The translations under genes were made by a program, and so were the position numbers. From Helicobacter_F equorum (GTDB lineage: Bacteria > Campylobacterota > Campylobacteria > Campylobacterales > Helicobacteraceae), in NCBI RefSeq assembly GCF_042649585.1, contig NZ_JBHRZM010000009.1, forward strand, positions 186,001 to 250,000: a stretch of 64,000 nucleotides of DNA, written 5' to 3'. Positions 16,058-25,084 of this stretch are shown here, in pieces; position 1 is the first letter of the stretch, and each line of letters begins with the position of its first letter. Below the pieces are notes generated by a model. It made no database searches, had not been told where the DNA came from, and saw only the letters and a program-made list of their open reading frames with translations.

Positions 16058-17002
16058 ATGGTAAAAGAAATTAAAAATCTTAAACAATTTTCTAAATCTG
16101 CAGAAAAGTTTGAAGGTGCACATCTTTTGTGCCCTGGTTGTGCACATGGTATGATTATCCGTGAAGTTCTTAATACCGCTGATGGACCTATTCTCATAGG
16201 AAACTCTACTGGTTGCGTTGAAGTTTCTACGGCAGTGTATCCACATACAAGCTGGGATGTGCCTTGGATTCATATTGGTTTTGAGAATGGATCTACAGCA
16301 GTTGCAGGTGCAGAAGCAATGTATAAGGCTTTGGTAAAAAAAGGTAAATATAATGGTGAGAAGCCAAAATTTGTGGCTTTTGGTGGTGATGGTGCGACTT
16401 ATGATATAGGTTTTCAATGGATTAGTGGGTGCTTTGAGCGTGGGCATGATATGACTTATATTTGTCTTGATAATGAAGTGTATGCCAACACAGGAGGGCA
16501 GAGAAGTGGATCTACACCTATTGGATCTAGCACTTCTACGACACCAGCGGGTAGCGCGAGTTATGGTAAAAAAGAGAAGAAAAAAGATCTTCTTATGATT
16601 ATGGCAGCACACGGATCGCCTTATGTTGCGCAAGTTGCACCTAATAAATGGAAAGATATGAACAAAAAAATTAAGACTGCACTTCAAACAGAGGGACCGA
16701 CATTTATTAATGCGATGAGTGCTTGCACGACCGAATGGAGATTTGATTCGCATAAAACCGTGGAGATTAGTGATTTAGCAGTAGATTCACTCGTGTTTCC
16801 ACTTTTTGAGGTGATTAATGGAACGCAATTGCACATCACCTATCGACCAAAAAACATTATACCAGTGCGAGATTATCTAGGTGCACAAGGACGCTTTAAG
16901 CATCTTTTCAAGCCAGAAAATGAACATATTATCGAGCAATTCCAAAAAGATGTCGATGCGCGTTGGGAATATTTGCAACGCAAAGAGGAAGCAGGAGTAT
17001 AA
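16058..17002 (+). CDS. porB: pyruvate:acceptor oxidoreductase beta subunit
   Basis: 314 residues, the thiamine-diphosphate-binding subunit. CPGCAHG near the N terminus supplies two of the cysteines for the extra Fe-S cluster typical of beta subunits. FGGDGATYDIGFQWISG and CLDNEVYANTGGQRSGSTP form the diphosphate-Mg site. It closes the four-gene operon and is followed by a hairpin before the convergent pyrF. Confidence 0.94.
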   Translation: MVKEIKNLKQFSKSAEKFEGAHLLCPGCAHGMIIREVLNTADGPILIGNSTGCVEVSTAVYPHTSWDVPWIHIGFENGSTAVAGAEAMYKALVKKGKYNGEKPKFVAFGGDGATYDIGFQWISGCFERGHDMTYICLDNEVYANTGGQRSGSTPIGSSTSTTPAGSASYGKKEKKKDLLMIMAAHGSPYVAQVAPNKWKDMNKKIKTALQTEGPTFINAMSACTTEWRFDSHKTVEISDLAVDSLVFPLFEVINGTQLHITYRPKNIIPVRDYLGAQGRFKHLFKPENEHIIEQFQKDVDARWEYLQRKEEAGV

Positions 17003-17011
17003 TACAATATG

Positions 17012-17033
17012 TGCATAGTAAATCTGCTATGCA
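17012..17033. terminator. hairpin between porB and pyrF
   Basis: TGCATAG and CTATGCA form a perfect 7-bp stem around an 8-base loop, placed between the convergent ends of porB and pyrF. There is no strong U-run on either side, so termination would be weak or Rho-assisted. Its symmetry would allow use in both directions. Confidence 0.4.
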
Positions 17034-17053
17034 TTGTTGCTGTGTTAGTTAGG

Positions 17054-17755
17054 TTATGATTGGAGGGATTCTAGGATTTTTGTAACCACGCCTTTTGGAT
17101 CCTGTGCTTTATAAATAGGGCGCCCTACAACAATAAAATCACTCCCAGCTTCTTTGGCAAATGCTAAGTCTGCTACGCGTTTTTGGTCGCTACTTTCTTC
17201 CCCAAATGGACGAATCCCGGGTGTAAGCGTAAGAAATGATTTTTGTGTAGCTTCTTTTATTGTCTTACTTTCAAAGCATGAACATACTACACCATCACAT
17301 CCACTTGTATATGCCAAAACTGCCATATTACGTGCATGATTAAGAATAGGTGCGTTATAGATTTGGGTAAAGGTTTCTTCATCAAAACTTGTAAGTGCCG
17401 TAACTGCAAGAATAAGTGGTGCATTGGGAGTTTCTTGCTTGTATCGTGTTAAGGCTTTCATTGCCTTGGCACCACTACTGGCATGGATTGTAAGCATATC
17501 TATACTAAGCTTATGAATCTCATTGAGCGTATCAAGCATAGTATTTGGAATATCGTACAATTTGAGATCCAAAAAAAGCTTAAAATCCCCAATATTGCGT
17601 AATTCTTCTAAAAATTCTTTGCCATCACGCACAAAGCTTCGCAATCCCACTTTGAGCCACAAGTTTGAGCTATGGATTTTGAGGGATTGCGCTAAGATAA
17701 GGTTAGATTCTCTTGTTGGTAAATCAAGTGCTACACAAAGCTTTGGTGCTTTCAT
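17054..17755 (-). CDS. pyrF: orotidine 5'-phosphate decarboxylase
   Basis: 233 residues. CVALDLPTRESNLILA begins the barrel, and FLDLKLYDIPNTM carries the lysine and aspartates of the active site. GVVCSCFESK, LTPGIRPFGEESSDQKRVA and the phosphate-binding FIVVGRPIY close it. It produces UMP in pyrimidine synthesis. The start overlaps the nusB stop by four bases, placing it last in a five-gene minus-strand cluster whose members sit together near the origin-proximal numbering in H. pylori. Confidence 0.94.
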   Translation of the reverse strand: MKAPKLCVALDLPTRESNLILAQSLKIHSSNLWLKVGLRSFVRDGKEFLEELRNIGDFKLFLDLKLYDIPNTMLDTLNEIHKLSIDMLTIHASSGAKAMKALTRYKQETPNAPLILAVTALTSFDEETFTQIYNAPILNHARNMAVLAYTSGCDGVVCSCFESKTIKEATQKSFLTLTPGIRPFGEESSDQKRVADLAFAKEAGSDFIVVGRPIYKAQDPKGVVTKILESLQS

Positions 17756-18186
17756 TTTGTGTCCTCTAGGTTTTGTATGTTTATGGTTTTGGTTATTTTT
17801 TGTATAGAATCTAGCACACCATTAATAAGTCGCGGTGCGTTTTCATCGCCATATATTTTGCCAAGCTCAATCGCCTCATTGATGACAATGGGCGCATCGG
17901 TTTGTGTATAGCAAAGTTCATATGCACCAAGCCGCAAAATTGAGCATTCAATCCGCCCAAGCCGACTAATATCCCATTCTTTTAAGTGCGTGTTGATAAG
18001 TGTATCAAGATCTCGGAGATTTGTAAGCACGCCATTAATAAGTCCTAGTGCAAAATCTTGTTGTTTGTGGCGAATCTTTTTTTCTTCTAGAATCTGTGTG
18101 GCTTCCTCTATGGCTGTGTGATTACCGATGTCATACGCGTATAAAATCCCAAGCACTGCATTTCGTGCTTGTGTGCGTGTTGCCAT
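17752..18186 (-). CDS. nusB: transcription antitermination protein NusB
   Basis: 144 residues, all-helical NusB fold. ATRTQARNAVLGILYAYDIG is the arginine-rich N terminus that contacts boxA RNA. LGRIECSILRLGAYELCY and INEAIELGKIYGDENAPRLINGVLD are the conserved C-terminal helices. NusB with NusE (S10) promotes antitermination on rRNA operons. It begins two bases after the ribH stop. Confidence 0.94.
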   Translation of the reverse strand: MATRTQARNAVLGILYAYDIGNHTAIEEATQILEEKKIRHKQQDFALGLINGVLTNLRDLDTLINTHLKEWDISRLGRIECSILRLGAYELCYTQTDAPIVINEAIELGKIYGDENAPRLINGVLDSIQKITKTINIQNLEDTK

Positions 18187-18187
18187 A

Positions 18188-18658
18188 TTACACTCCTAGA
18201 TTCTGATATAAGTTAATGAGTTCTATAAGTCCACTCATAGATTCAAAGCCCTTGTTACCTGCTTTACTACCAGCGCGTTCAATGGCTTGATCAAGTGAAT
18301 CTGTAGTGAGCACACCAAAAGTTACTGCTGCACCATATTTGAGTGTCACATTTGCTATACCTTTTGTGGCTTCTGCAGCGACATAATCAAAATGTGGTGT
18401 ATCACCTCTGATAATTGCTCCAAGACAGCAAATTCCATCATAATTTCCCTGTGTCAAGAGTTTTTGCAGGACAAAGGGTATTTCGTATGCACCAGGCACC
18501 AACACCAAATCTAGTAAGTCCTCATTGCCTCCATGGCGCAAAAAACAATCTCTAGCACCTTCTACAAGTCTATCGGTGATGATATGATTAAATCGTGAGC
18601 TAATGATTGCCACTTTTTCATCTCCGCGTAGTTGTAGCACACCTTCTATCGTATTCAT
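18188..18658 (-). CDS. ribH: 6,7-dimethyl-8-ribityllumazine synthase
   Basis: 156 residues of the icosahedral lumazine synthase family. SRFNHIITDRLVEGA, LVPGAYEIPFVLQKL and CLGAIIRGDTPHFDYV are the substrate pockets, with the catalytic histidine in the last. VTFGVLTTDSLDQAIERAG completes it. It makes the penultimate riboflavin intermediate; ribF lies far away in this window at about 61 kb. Adjacent to nusB, as commonly seen. Confidence 0.95.
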   Translation of the reverse strand: MNTIEGVLQLRGDEKVAIISSRFNHIITDRLVEGARDCFLRHGGNEDLLDLVLVPGAYEIPFVLQKLLTQGNYDGICCLGAIIRGDTPHFDYVAAEATKGIANVTLKYGAAVTFGVLTTDSLDQAIERAGSKAGNKGFESMSGLIELINLYQNLGV

Positions 18659-18669
18659 TATATTCTCCT

Positions 18670-19503
18670 TTATAATAATGTGAGTGGTTGTAAGCTAGGA
18701 AGTAGCGATCGTATGCGTAATAAATCTTCTACCAGTCCAAAAAGCTCTTGTGTGGGTACCATATTTGCGCCATCGCTAAGGGCAGATTCTGGATTTAGAT
18801 GTGTTTCTGCAAAAAATCCATCTATTCCTATACTTGCTGCTGCACGTGCAAGATATGGGACAAAACGCCTATCACCACCACTTTTGCCATCAAGTCCTCC
18901 AGGCATTTGCACGCTATGCGTTGCATCAAAGATTACAGGTGCAAATTGACGCATAATAACAAGCGATCGCATATCTACCACGAGATTGCCATATCCAAAG
19001 CTATTGCCGCGTTCAGTAAGCCAGATTCTATAATGTTTGCTTTGTTCATATGTGGCTGCATCACCACCGCGTGTTTTTATAGCTTTTAGCACCGTGTGTT
19101 TCATATCAGCAGGATTCATAAATTGTCCTTTTTTGACATTGACAATTTTTGAAGTCTTTGCCACTGCTACGATGAGATCGGTTTGGCGACATAAAAATGC
19201 CGGTATTTGAATCACATCGGCTACTTCAGCGATAGCTTGGGCCTGGCAGCTTTCGTGAATATCAGTAATGATTTTATATCCAAATTCTTGTTTGATTTGG
19301 GCTAAAAGTTTTAAACCCTCTTGCAAACCCGGTCCTCTGTAAGAATCCAAACTTGTGCGATTTGCTTTATCAAAACTTGCTTTGAAATAAAAATCAATAT
19401 TAGGATTTTGTGCGATAGGTGCGAGTGCTTTTGCGGTTTGACTAAGGTTTTCATAGCTTTCAATAACACAAGGTCCGCTCATGAGGATCATTTTTTCAGA
19501 CAT
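18670..19503 (-). CDS. kdsA: KDO-8-phosphate synthase
   Basis: 277 residues. LMSGPCVIESYENL starts the family, FKASFDKANRTS carries substrate-binding residues, and the barrel continues with QIPAFLCRQTDL and NVKKGQFMNPADM. A cysteine in ILMSGPC is consistent with the metal-dependent class of KdsA. It condenses phosphoenolpyruvate and arabinose 5-phosphate for lipopolysaccharide core synthesis. The start codon touches the end of the carbonic anhydrase gene. Confidence 0.95.
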   Translation of the reverse strand: MSEKMILMSGPCVIESYENLSQTAKALAPIAQNPNIDFYFKASFDKANRTSLDSYRGPGLQEGLKLLAQIKQEFGYKIITDIHESCQAQAIAEVADVIQIPAFLCRQTDLIVAVAKTSKIVNVKKGQFMNPADMKHTVLKAIKTRGGDAATYEQSKHYRIWLTERGNSFGYGNLVVDMRSLVIMRQFAPVIFDATHSVQMPGGLDGKSGGDRRFVPYLARAAASIGIDGFFAETHLNPESALSDGANMVPTQELFGLVEDLLRIRSLLPSLQPLTLL

Positions 19504-20153
19504 TATTTTTCCTTTTCTTTTTGGATTATAGGTTTAAATTCTCTTTTAATCATATTGTAGTTGAGAATCTCCCCCGTTTCGATAATGTAATACCAACCAT
19601 AAATATTAAGCTCACCACGATCAAAGCGTTCCTCTACAAATGGGTATGTCATAAGATTCTCAAGTTGTTGTTCGACATTGATTTGTTCAGTAAGCCACAT
19701 ACGCTTAGATTTGGAGCTAGGTTTGAGTGTGAGCACTTTTTGTTTCACGGGCTCTAGGAGTTCGATCCATTTTTGCACATACGGCGCTTTTTCTAGTTTT
19801 TGTGGTGGTTCATAGATTGCCGTGCAAGCACCACAATTACTATGTCCACATATGATGATGTTTTGGACATCAAGAATGGTGATGGCGTATTCTATGGCAG
19901 ACGTGGTAGCGAGATAGCCTTGACGCATTCCACTAGATTCCGTATATGGTGGAATGATATTGCCAATATTACGCACGACAAACAGATCGCCCGGATCGGA
20001 ATTCGTGATAAGATTTGGCACCACGCGTGAATCTGCACAACTGATAAATAATGTATGTGGATTTTGTGCTTTTTTAAGACTCTCATATAGCTCTTGGTGA
20101 GCTACAAAATCTTCTTCCTGGAACTTGATGGCTCCCTCAAATAATTCTTTCAT
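19503..20153 (-). CDS. can: beta-class carbonic anhydrase
   Basis: 216 residues. The zinc ligands are visible as the cysteine in SCADSRVVP and the His/Cys pair in CGHSNCGAC, with the Asp-Arg dyad in the first motif. The remainder matches bacterial beta carbonic anhydrases (FVVRNIGNIIPPY). It interconverts CO2 and bicarbonate in the cytoplasm, feeding carboxylations and, in Helicobacter, acid and pH adaptation. It is the first gene of the cluster and is divergent from dedA. Confidence 0.94.
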   Translation of the reverse strand: MKELFEGAIKFQEEDFVAHQELYESLKKAQNPHTLFISCADSRVVPNLITNSDPGDLFVVRNIGNIIPPYTESSGMRQGYLATTSAIEYAITILDVQNIIICGHSNCGACTAIYEPPQKLEKAPYVQKWIELLEPVKQKVLTLKPSSKSKRMWLTEQINVEQQLENLMTYPFVEERFDRGELNIYGWYYIIETGEILNYNMIKREFKPIIQKEKEK

Positions 20154-20189
20154 GTGTTCCTTAAAATTTTTGCGATTTTTAAAGGGATG

Positions 20190-20195
20190 ATTATA
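20190..20195 (-). promoter_or_regulatory. -10 element of the carbonic anhydrase cluster
   Basis: On the minus strand this reads TATAAT, 36 bases before the carbonic anhydrase start. It lies only about 12 bases from the divergent dedA -10, so the two promoters would sterically interfere or respond together. Confidence 0.5.
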
Positions 20196-20206
20196 ACAAA
20201 AGCAAG

Positions 20207-20212
20207 TATAAT
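20207..20212 (+). promoter_or_regulatory. -10 element of dedA
   Basis: Consensus TATAAT 57 bases before the DedA start codon, back to back with the carbonic anhydrase promoter. No clear -35 box. Confidence 0.5.
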
Positions 20213-20268
20213 ATCGGCTTTAATTTTTATAAGGCTAGTTTGGCTCTAGCTTGATGTAAGGGAATGTG

Positions 20269-20946
20269 ATGTTTGGGCAAATCATTGAAACGATTGTAAA
20301 TTTTATTGGTGATATGGGATATTTGGGGATTTTTGTGATGATGTTTATAGAATCTAGTTTTATCCCTTTTCCTTCAGAAGTAGTTATGATACCAGCTGGA
20401 TACTTAGCATATAGAGGCGATATGAATCCCGTGATAGCTACGCTTATGGGAGTGGCTGGTTCATTGATTGGAGCATTATTAAATTATTGGCTTGCTTTGC
20501 AGTTTGGGCGCGAGTTTTTGATTCGATTTGGAAAGTATTTTTTCTTTGGTGAATCGAGCATGCAAAAAATGGAAGCGTATTTTACTAAGCATGGAGAGAT
20601 TAGCACATTTGTAGGGCGACTTATTATGGGTGTGAGACAATATATCTCGTTACCTGCAGGACTTGCGCGTATGAATCTTGCAAAATTTTGTTTTTATACC
20701 TCACTTGGTGCTGGGATTTGGGTTATTATCCTTGTGTGGATCGGATATGCTATTGGTGCGACATTTGGGGCGGATTTTGAGATTGCAAACATCATACATG
20801 CTTTCACTTCCAAAGATATTACAACCCAAGAGAGTGAAATTAAAAGTTGGACAAGAATTGCAGGATATTCATTGCTTGTTTTTGTGTGTATCGTAAGTGT
20901 GGCGTATGTATTGTATTGGAAATATAAAAAAACCAAAAAAGACTAA
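20269..20946 (+). CDS. DedA/YqjA-family membrane protein
   Basis: 225 residues. The family signature is easy to read: a re-entrant ESSFIPFPSEVVMIPAGY, then FGREFLIRFGKYFFFGE, and the arginine motif FVGRLIMGVRQYISLPAGLARM. Several hydrophobic segments end in a short basic cytoplasmic tail. DedA proteins are lipid-carrier flippase-like transporters linked to undecaprenyl phosphate recycling and membrane energetics. I chose ATG at 20269 with AAGGGA in front; a GTG one codon earlier is possible. The ArsC-like gene follows after 18 bases. Confidence 0.9.
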   Translation: MFGQIIETIVNFIGDMGYLGIFVMMFIESSFIPFPSEVVMIPAGYLAYRGDMNPVIATLMGVAGSLIGALLNYWLALQFGREFLIRFGKYFFFGESSMQKMEAYFTKHGEISTFVGRLIMGVRQYISLPAGLARMNLAKFCFYTSLGAGIWVIILVWIGYAIGATFGADFEIANIIHAFTSKDITTQESEIKSWTRIAGYSLLVFVCIVSVAYVLYWKYKKTKKD

Positions 20947-20964
20947 AAATTATAAGGAGCGACA

Positions 20965-21321
20965 ATGCAGGTGCAAGTGTATGGTATACCAAATTGTGGC
21001 AGTGTAAAAAAGGCTCGTAGTTTTTTAGAATCTCATGGTGTGAAATATGCGTTTGTGGATTTCAAAAAAATGCTACCAAGTAGAGATAAAATTTTATTTT
21101 GGATACAAAAAACCTCCCTACAAGCTTTACTAAATACTAAGGGCACGACATACAAAAAACTTGGTTTAAAAGAAAAAAATCTCAATGATGAGCAAAAAAT
21201 TCAAGCTATGCTCCAAAATCCTACGCTTGTCAAACGCCCTGTGATAGAATGTGGTGATGTAGTCATCGTGGGTTATGATGAAGACCTTTATAAGCTTTGT
21301 TGTAATGGTAATGTGCAGTGA
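20965..21321 (+). CDS. ArsC/Spx-family reductase-like protein
   Basis: 118 residues with a thioredoxin-like start, VYGIPNCGSVKKARSFLESHG. The active cysteine is followed by GSV instead of a second cysteine, so this is the YffB-like subgroup of ArsC-related proteins, not a classical two-cysteine Spx. VKRPVIECGDVVIVGYDED corresponds to the conserved VxRP-V segment. Enzymes of this kind are thought to be glutathione-dependent thiol reductases, but the substrate is unknown. It overlaps the next gene by four bases. Confidence 0.82.
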   Translation: MQVQVYGIPNCGSVKKARSFLESHGVKYAFVDFKKMLPSRDKILFWIQKTSLQALLNTKGTTYKKLGLKEKNLNDEQKIQAMLQNPTLVKRPVIECGDVVIVGYDEDLYKLCCNGNVQ

Positions 21322-22676
21322 TAAATCTTGCAAATAGAGTTGGCAAATTTTGTGTTTTGGTGCTGTGTGCATGTATCCTTGGGGCATGTTCGCAAAAAAA
21401 GATTACGATTCTCACACCAAAGGATCTTAGCACACTTCCTCAAAATGCTAATTATTATCTCCCTCAAGATACGCTAGAGTTTGGTAAGCTAGATTCTAAG
21501 GCGTTGCAAAAAGATTACCTCCAAAAGTTTTTTTCCCCATGGTTACAAAAAGGACCCAATCCAAATGTTGATGAAGTATTTTGGATTCGTCCATCATTGC
21601 TTAAATCGCGTGGGTGGGGTGAGAATCTAAAACCTTATACATTGGCTGATGGACAAAATATATTAGATTCTATGCAACTTGATCTCTATCCGAGTGCAAA
21701 TCAAAAAGCTATCATTACTAAAAGCACGCATGTTCGGGCAGTCCCTAGTATACTACCAAAATTTTCGAAGCGTGATGGATACCCTTTTGATAGATGGCAA
21801 AATTCACTTATTTTTAGTGGCACACCTGTGCTCATTACGCACTATGATAGCTCACGGCGCTTTGCACATATAGAATCTGCCTTTGTGTATGGATGGGTGG
21901 AAGCACAGGATATAGCAACCTTAAGTGATGCAGATGTCAAGCAGATTATGAGTTGGGGATCATACATCACGCCAAATAAGGATAAAATTGTGTTATTGGA
22001 TTCTAAAAAACACTTTACAACACAGGCAAGAATAGGGCAGATTTTTGCACTCAAGGCTAAAGCAGGAGATTTTTATGAGATATACAATATTGTGCGTCAA
22101 AATGATGGCAGGGCAAAGATTGATACCCTCAAGGTAAAAAAACAAGATTTTATCCCATTTCCTTCAGAGCTTGATCAAGCACTTGTAGCGGATTTTCTCA
22201 CACAACTTATGGGGAGACCATATGGCTGGGGGGGTATGTATGAAGAGCGAGATTGTTCAGCATTAGTGCGAGATATTTTTGCACATAATGGTATTTTTTT
22301 GCCACGAAATTCTAAGGCACAGGTTTTTTATGGAAAAAACAGCGTAGATTTAAGTAAAATGTCATCCGCAGATAAGGAAGCCTATATTATCGCCAACGCT
22401 ACGCCATTTTACACGATTTTGTGGTTACAAGGGCATATTGTGATTTACTTGGGGCATTCACAAGGCAGAGTGATTGTTGCCCACAGCGCATGGAGCGTTA
22501 CAAGTGGTAAGAGATATGAAAATATGCTTGGTGGTGTGGTGATTACCACCTTGCATGTTGGCGAAGAATATAATGGTATGTTTAGGCATTCTAAAACCTT
22601 GTTAGAGCGCATAGGTGCGATGTCGGATATGACAATATTATCTCAAAATATCGTGCAAGGAAAGATACAGAATTAG
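21318..22676 (+). CDS. lipoprotein NlpC/P60 peptidoglycan hydrolase with SH3-like domain
   Basis: 452 residues. The first 25 contain a lipoprotein signal peptide ending in the lipobox LGAC. The middle (about 140-290) has SH3-like repeats (HVRAVPSIL, GTPVLITHYDSS, FVYGWVEAQD). The C-terminal NlpC/P60 domain starts with LMGRPYGWGGMYEERDCSALVRDIF, where the cysteine is the nucleophile, and continues with the catalytic histidine in GHIVIYLGH. It is expected to be a periplasmic or outer-membrane-anchored endopeptidase cutting stem peptides. The start is a GTG overlapping the ArsC-like gene. Confidence 0.86.
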   Translation: MINLANRVGKFCVLVLCACILGACSQKKITILTPKDLSTLPQNANYYLPQDTLEFGKLDSKALQKDYLQKFFSPWLQKGPNPNVDEVFWIRPSLLKSRGWGENLKPYTLADGQNILDSMQLDLYPSANQKAIITKSTHVRAVPSILPKFSKRDGYPFDRWQNSLIFSGTPVLITHYDSSRRFAHIESAFVYGWVEAQDIATLSDADVKQIMSWGSYITPNKDKIVLLDSKKHFTTQARIGQIFALKAKAGDFYEIYNIVRQNDGRAKIDTLKVKKQDFIPFPSELDQALVADFLTQLMGRPYGWGGMYEERDCSALVRDIFAHNGIFLPRNSKAQVFYGKNSVDLSKMSSADKEAYIIANATPFYTILWLQGHIVIYLGHSQGRVIVAHSAWSVTSGKRYENMLGGVVITTLHVGEEYNGMFRHSKTLLERIGAMSDMTILSQNIVQGKIQN

Positions 22677-22702
22677 TAAAACTTTTTAAGGGGGTGTAGT
22701 TT

Positions 22703-23518
22703 ATGAGATGTATATTTGTGTTGCTTGTATTGTTGTTTGGATCTATTGTGCAGGCAAAGATTATGGTCATGGTAAGTGTGTTGCCGCAAAGTTATTTGGT
22801 GCAAAAAATTGCAAAAGATCTTGTTGAGGTCAAAGTCATGGTGCCAAATGGGAAATCTCCAGAGATTTATGAGCCACTACCATTGCAGATGCGTGATATC
22901 AAGGAAGCACAAATTTATGTCGGTGTGGGCATGTCATTTGAAAAAAAATGGCTCCATCGCTTTAAATCTACAAACCCAAAATTGTATTTTCTTGATATAC
23001 CAAGTGCTCTTAATAAATCCGGCTTTAAGGTCGCGCATGACCCACATATTTGGCTTTCTCCTACATTTATGAAGATTCAAGCTAGAGAGATCTTTCGTGC
23101 TATTGCAAGTATTGATTTTAAAAACAAAAATTTTTATAAACAAAATTACGAGGAACTTCTAAAAGAAATTGACACTTTAGATTCTGAAATTAAGGCGATA
23201 TTTGCTAAGTCTGATGCGAAAAAGGCTTTTGTGGTATATCATCCCGCGTGGCATTATTTTGCTAGTGAATATGGATTAGAAGAGATTGCAATAGAATCTG
23301 ATGGCAAAGAAGCCAAGAGCGCACATTTACAAGAAGTGATTGCATTGATTAAGCAAAGGGATATTCATACTATTTTTTTACAACCACAATTTGCAAAAAA
23401 ACAAGTGCAGGCATTAAGCACGGATCTTGGTTTGCAGATTGTAGAGCTTGATCCATTACAAGAGAATTGGGCGGAGGCTATGTTGGGATATGCAAAGGCT
23501 ATAGCTACACAAAAATAA
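22703..23518 (+). CDS. zinc/manganese ABC transporter substrate-binding protein
   Basis: 271 residues with a cleavable signal peptide (first 18 residues, ending VQA). The fold is that of cluster A-I metal receptors. Ligands can be followed in HDPHIWLSP (about residue 115), VVYHPAWHYFASEYGLE and the terminal VELDPL. The first ligand position, normally His in SPHxYEP, reads SPEIYEPLP with Glu at residue 54. No histidine-rich loop is present. It delivers Zn or Mn to the permease two genes later. Confidence 0.88.
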   Translation: MRCIFVLLVLLFGSIVQAKIMVMVSVLPQSYLVQKIAKDLVEVKVMVPNGKSPEIYEPLPLQMRDIKEAQIYVGVGMSFEKKWLHRFKSTNPKLYFLDIPSALNKSGFKVAHDPHIWLSPTFMKIQAREIFRAIASIDFKNKNFYKQNYEELLKEIDTLDSEIKAIFAKSDAKKAFVVYHPAWHYFASEYGLEEIAIESDGKEAKSAHLQEVIALIKQRDIHTIFLQPQFAKKQVQALSTDLGLQIVELDPLQENWAEAMLGYAKAIATQK

Positions 23519-23520
23519 CA

Positions 23521-24255
23521 ATGACACCATTACTTGAAGTTTCAAAGCTTTGTTTTTGTTATGGGCGTGAGTCTGTTTTAGAATCTGTGGATTTTACACT
23601 TTTCCCCCATGAATTTGTGGCTATCATAGGTCCAAATGGTGGTGGTAAAAGCACGTTTGCTAAGCTCTTAGCCGGATTGCTCACACCGCATATGGGCAAT
23701 ATCCGCTATGCTTCTCCAACCCCACGCATAGGCTATGTTGCTCAAAATACAATGGAATACCTGGATTTTCCCATAAGTGCATATGAAGTCGTGATGATGG
23801 GATTTTTGCAAAAAGGTTTTCTACGAGCCAATGAAGAACAAAAAGCGTATGCGATGGAGATTATGCATAATCTTGGAATCGCACATTTAGCTAAGCGAAA
23901 AATCGGACAATTAAGCGGAGGGGAGCGCCAAAGGGTGCTTGTTGCAAGGGCATTATGTGCTAAACCTGATATTTTGTTACTTGATGAACCTACCGCAAGT
24001 ATTGATGTGAAGGGACAAGATGAGATTTTTAAGATTCTCCAAGAGTTACATTCACGTATGAGTATCATCGTGATTAGTCATGATCTTTCGTCGATTTTGC
24101 GTTATGCTACAAAAATTATTTATATTAATAAAACCGCGACATTTCATGATGTCCCAAATATTGGAGTCCCAGAAAATTCTTCGAGTGAACATTTTTGTGA
24201 AATTGATTTGTTTTATCAGCTCACAAATACACAGGTAACAAACAACAAGGCTTAG
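23521..24255 (+). CDS. metal ABC transporter ATPase
   Basis: About 244 residues from the ATG at 23521, two bases after the receptor gene; the frame is open earlier inside that gene. Walker A GPNGGGKST, Q-loop GYVAQN, signature LSGGERQR, Walker B ILLLDEPTAS and the switch histidine in VISHDLS are all present. It is the ZnuC/MntB-type ATPase energising the importer. Confidence 0.93.
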   Translation: MTPLLEVSKLCFCYGRESVLESVDFTLFPHEFVAIIGPNGGGKSTFAKLLAGLLTPHMGNIRYASPTPRIGYVAQNTMEYLDFPISAYEVVMMGFLQKGFLRANEEQKAYAMEIMHNLGIAHLAKRKIGQLSGGERQRVLVARALCAKPDILLLDEPTASIDVKGQDEIFKILQELHSRMSIIVISHDLSSILRYATKIIYINKTATFHDVPNIGVPENSSSEHFCEIDLFYQLTNTQVTNNKA

Positions 24256-24257
24256 TA

Positions 24258-25082
24258 ATGATAGAATCTTTGCTTGAAATTATGAGCTTGAAATTTGTGT
24301 GGATGGCTCTTTTGGTGTCATTTTTGGTAAGTATTGTAAGTGGCGTGATAGGATCTATTGCTGTAGCAAATAAAAAGGTATTTGTTGCAGGAAGTGTCGC
24401 ACATAGTGCATTTGGCGGTGTTGGGTTGGCGTTATTTTGTGGATTCTCTCCGACATTCGGCGCTATGCTGTTTGCAATTTTGTTGGCATTGTTTTTATCA
24501 TGGGCAAACAGACATTATCAGGATCGGCTAGATTCATATATGGGGGCAATTTGGGCATTTGGCATGGCGCTAGGTGTAGTGCTTATTGATTTTACGCCCG
24601 GATACAATAGTGATATTTCAAGCTATCTTTTTGGTTCAATTATCGCTGTGAGTGATGAAGAAGCACAGGCTATCGCTGCGTATGATGTGATTTTGTTGTG
24701 TTTTGTGGGTGTGTATTATAGGCAGATTCTTGGGTTTTTGTATGATGAGGCATTTTGTCGTGTGCAGGGTGTAGGCACGATGTGGCTTAATCGGGTAATT
24801 TTTGTGCTTATCGCGGTTGGGGTTGTGATGAGTATGAGCGTGGCAGGACTTATTCTTGTGCTTGCGATTTTGTGTATTCCTGCCTATATCGCACAATTAT
24901 TTGTGAAATCACTTATGGCGATGATGTGTGTGGGTTTTGTGCTCTCATTGGTGTTTATGTGGGTTGGATTTTTTCTTGCGTATTGGCTTAATATCAGTCC
25001 TGGTGCATGTATCGTGCTTTTGATGTGTGTGAGTATGCTTATTGCATTAGGTTGTAAATACCTTTTGCAAAAGGAGGTTTAA
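24258..25082 (+). CDS. metal ABC transporter permease
   Basis: 274 residues, hydrophobic with about eight membrane spans. GVIGSIAVANKKVFVAGSVAHSAFGGVGLA is the loop conserved in the ZnuB/MntC family, and FGMALGVVLIDFTPGYNSD follows. It begins two bases after the ATPase gene. With the receptor and ATPase it forms a complete Zn/Mn importer; H. pylori, as I recall, lacks this set. Confidence 0.92.
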   Translation: MIESLLEIMSLKFVWMALLVSFLVSIVSGVIGSIAVANKKVFVAGSVAHSAFGGVGLALFCGFSPTFGAMLFAILLALFLSWANRHYQDRLDSYMGAIWAFGMALGVVLIDFTPGYNSDISSYLFGSIIAVSDEEAQAIAAYDVILLCFVGVYYRQILGFLYDEAFCRVQGVGTMWLNRVIFVLIAVGVVMSMSVAGLILVLAILCIPAYIAQLFVKSLMAMMCVGFVLSLVFMWVGFFLAYWLNISPGACIVLLMCVSMLIALGCKYLLQKEV

Positions 25083-25084
25083 AC

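Noticed and set aside
16031..16753. A 240-codon minus-strand open frame across porB
   Set aside because: Antisense to porB, with cysteine- and histidine-rich random composition and no family resemblance.
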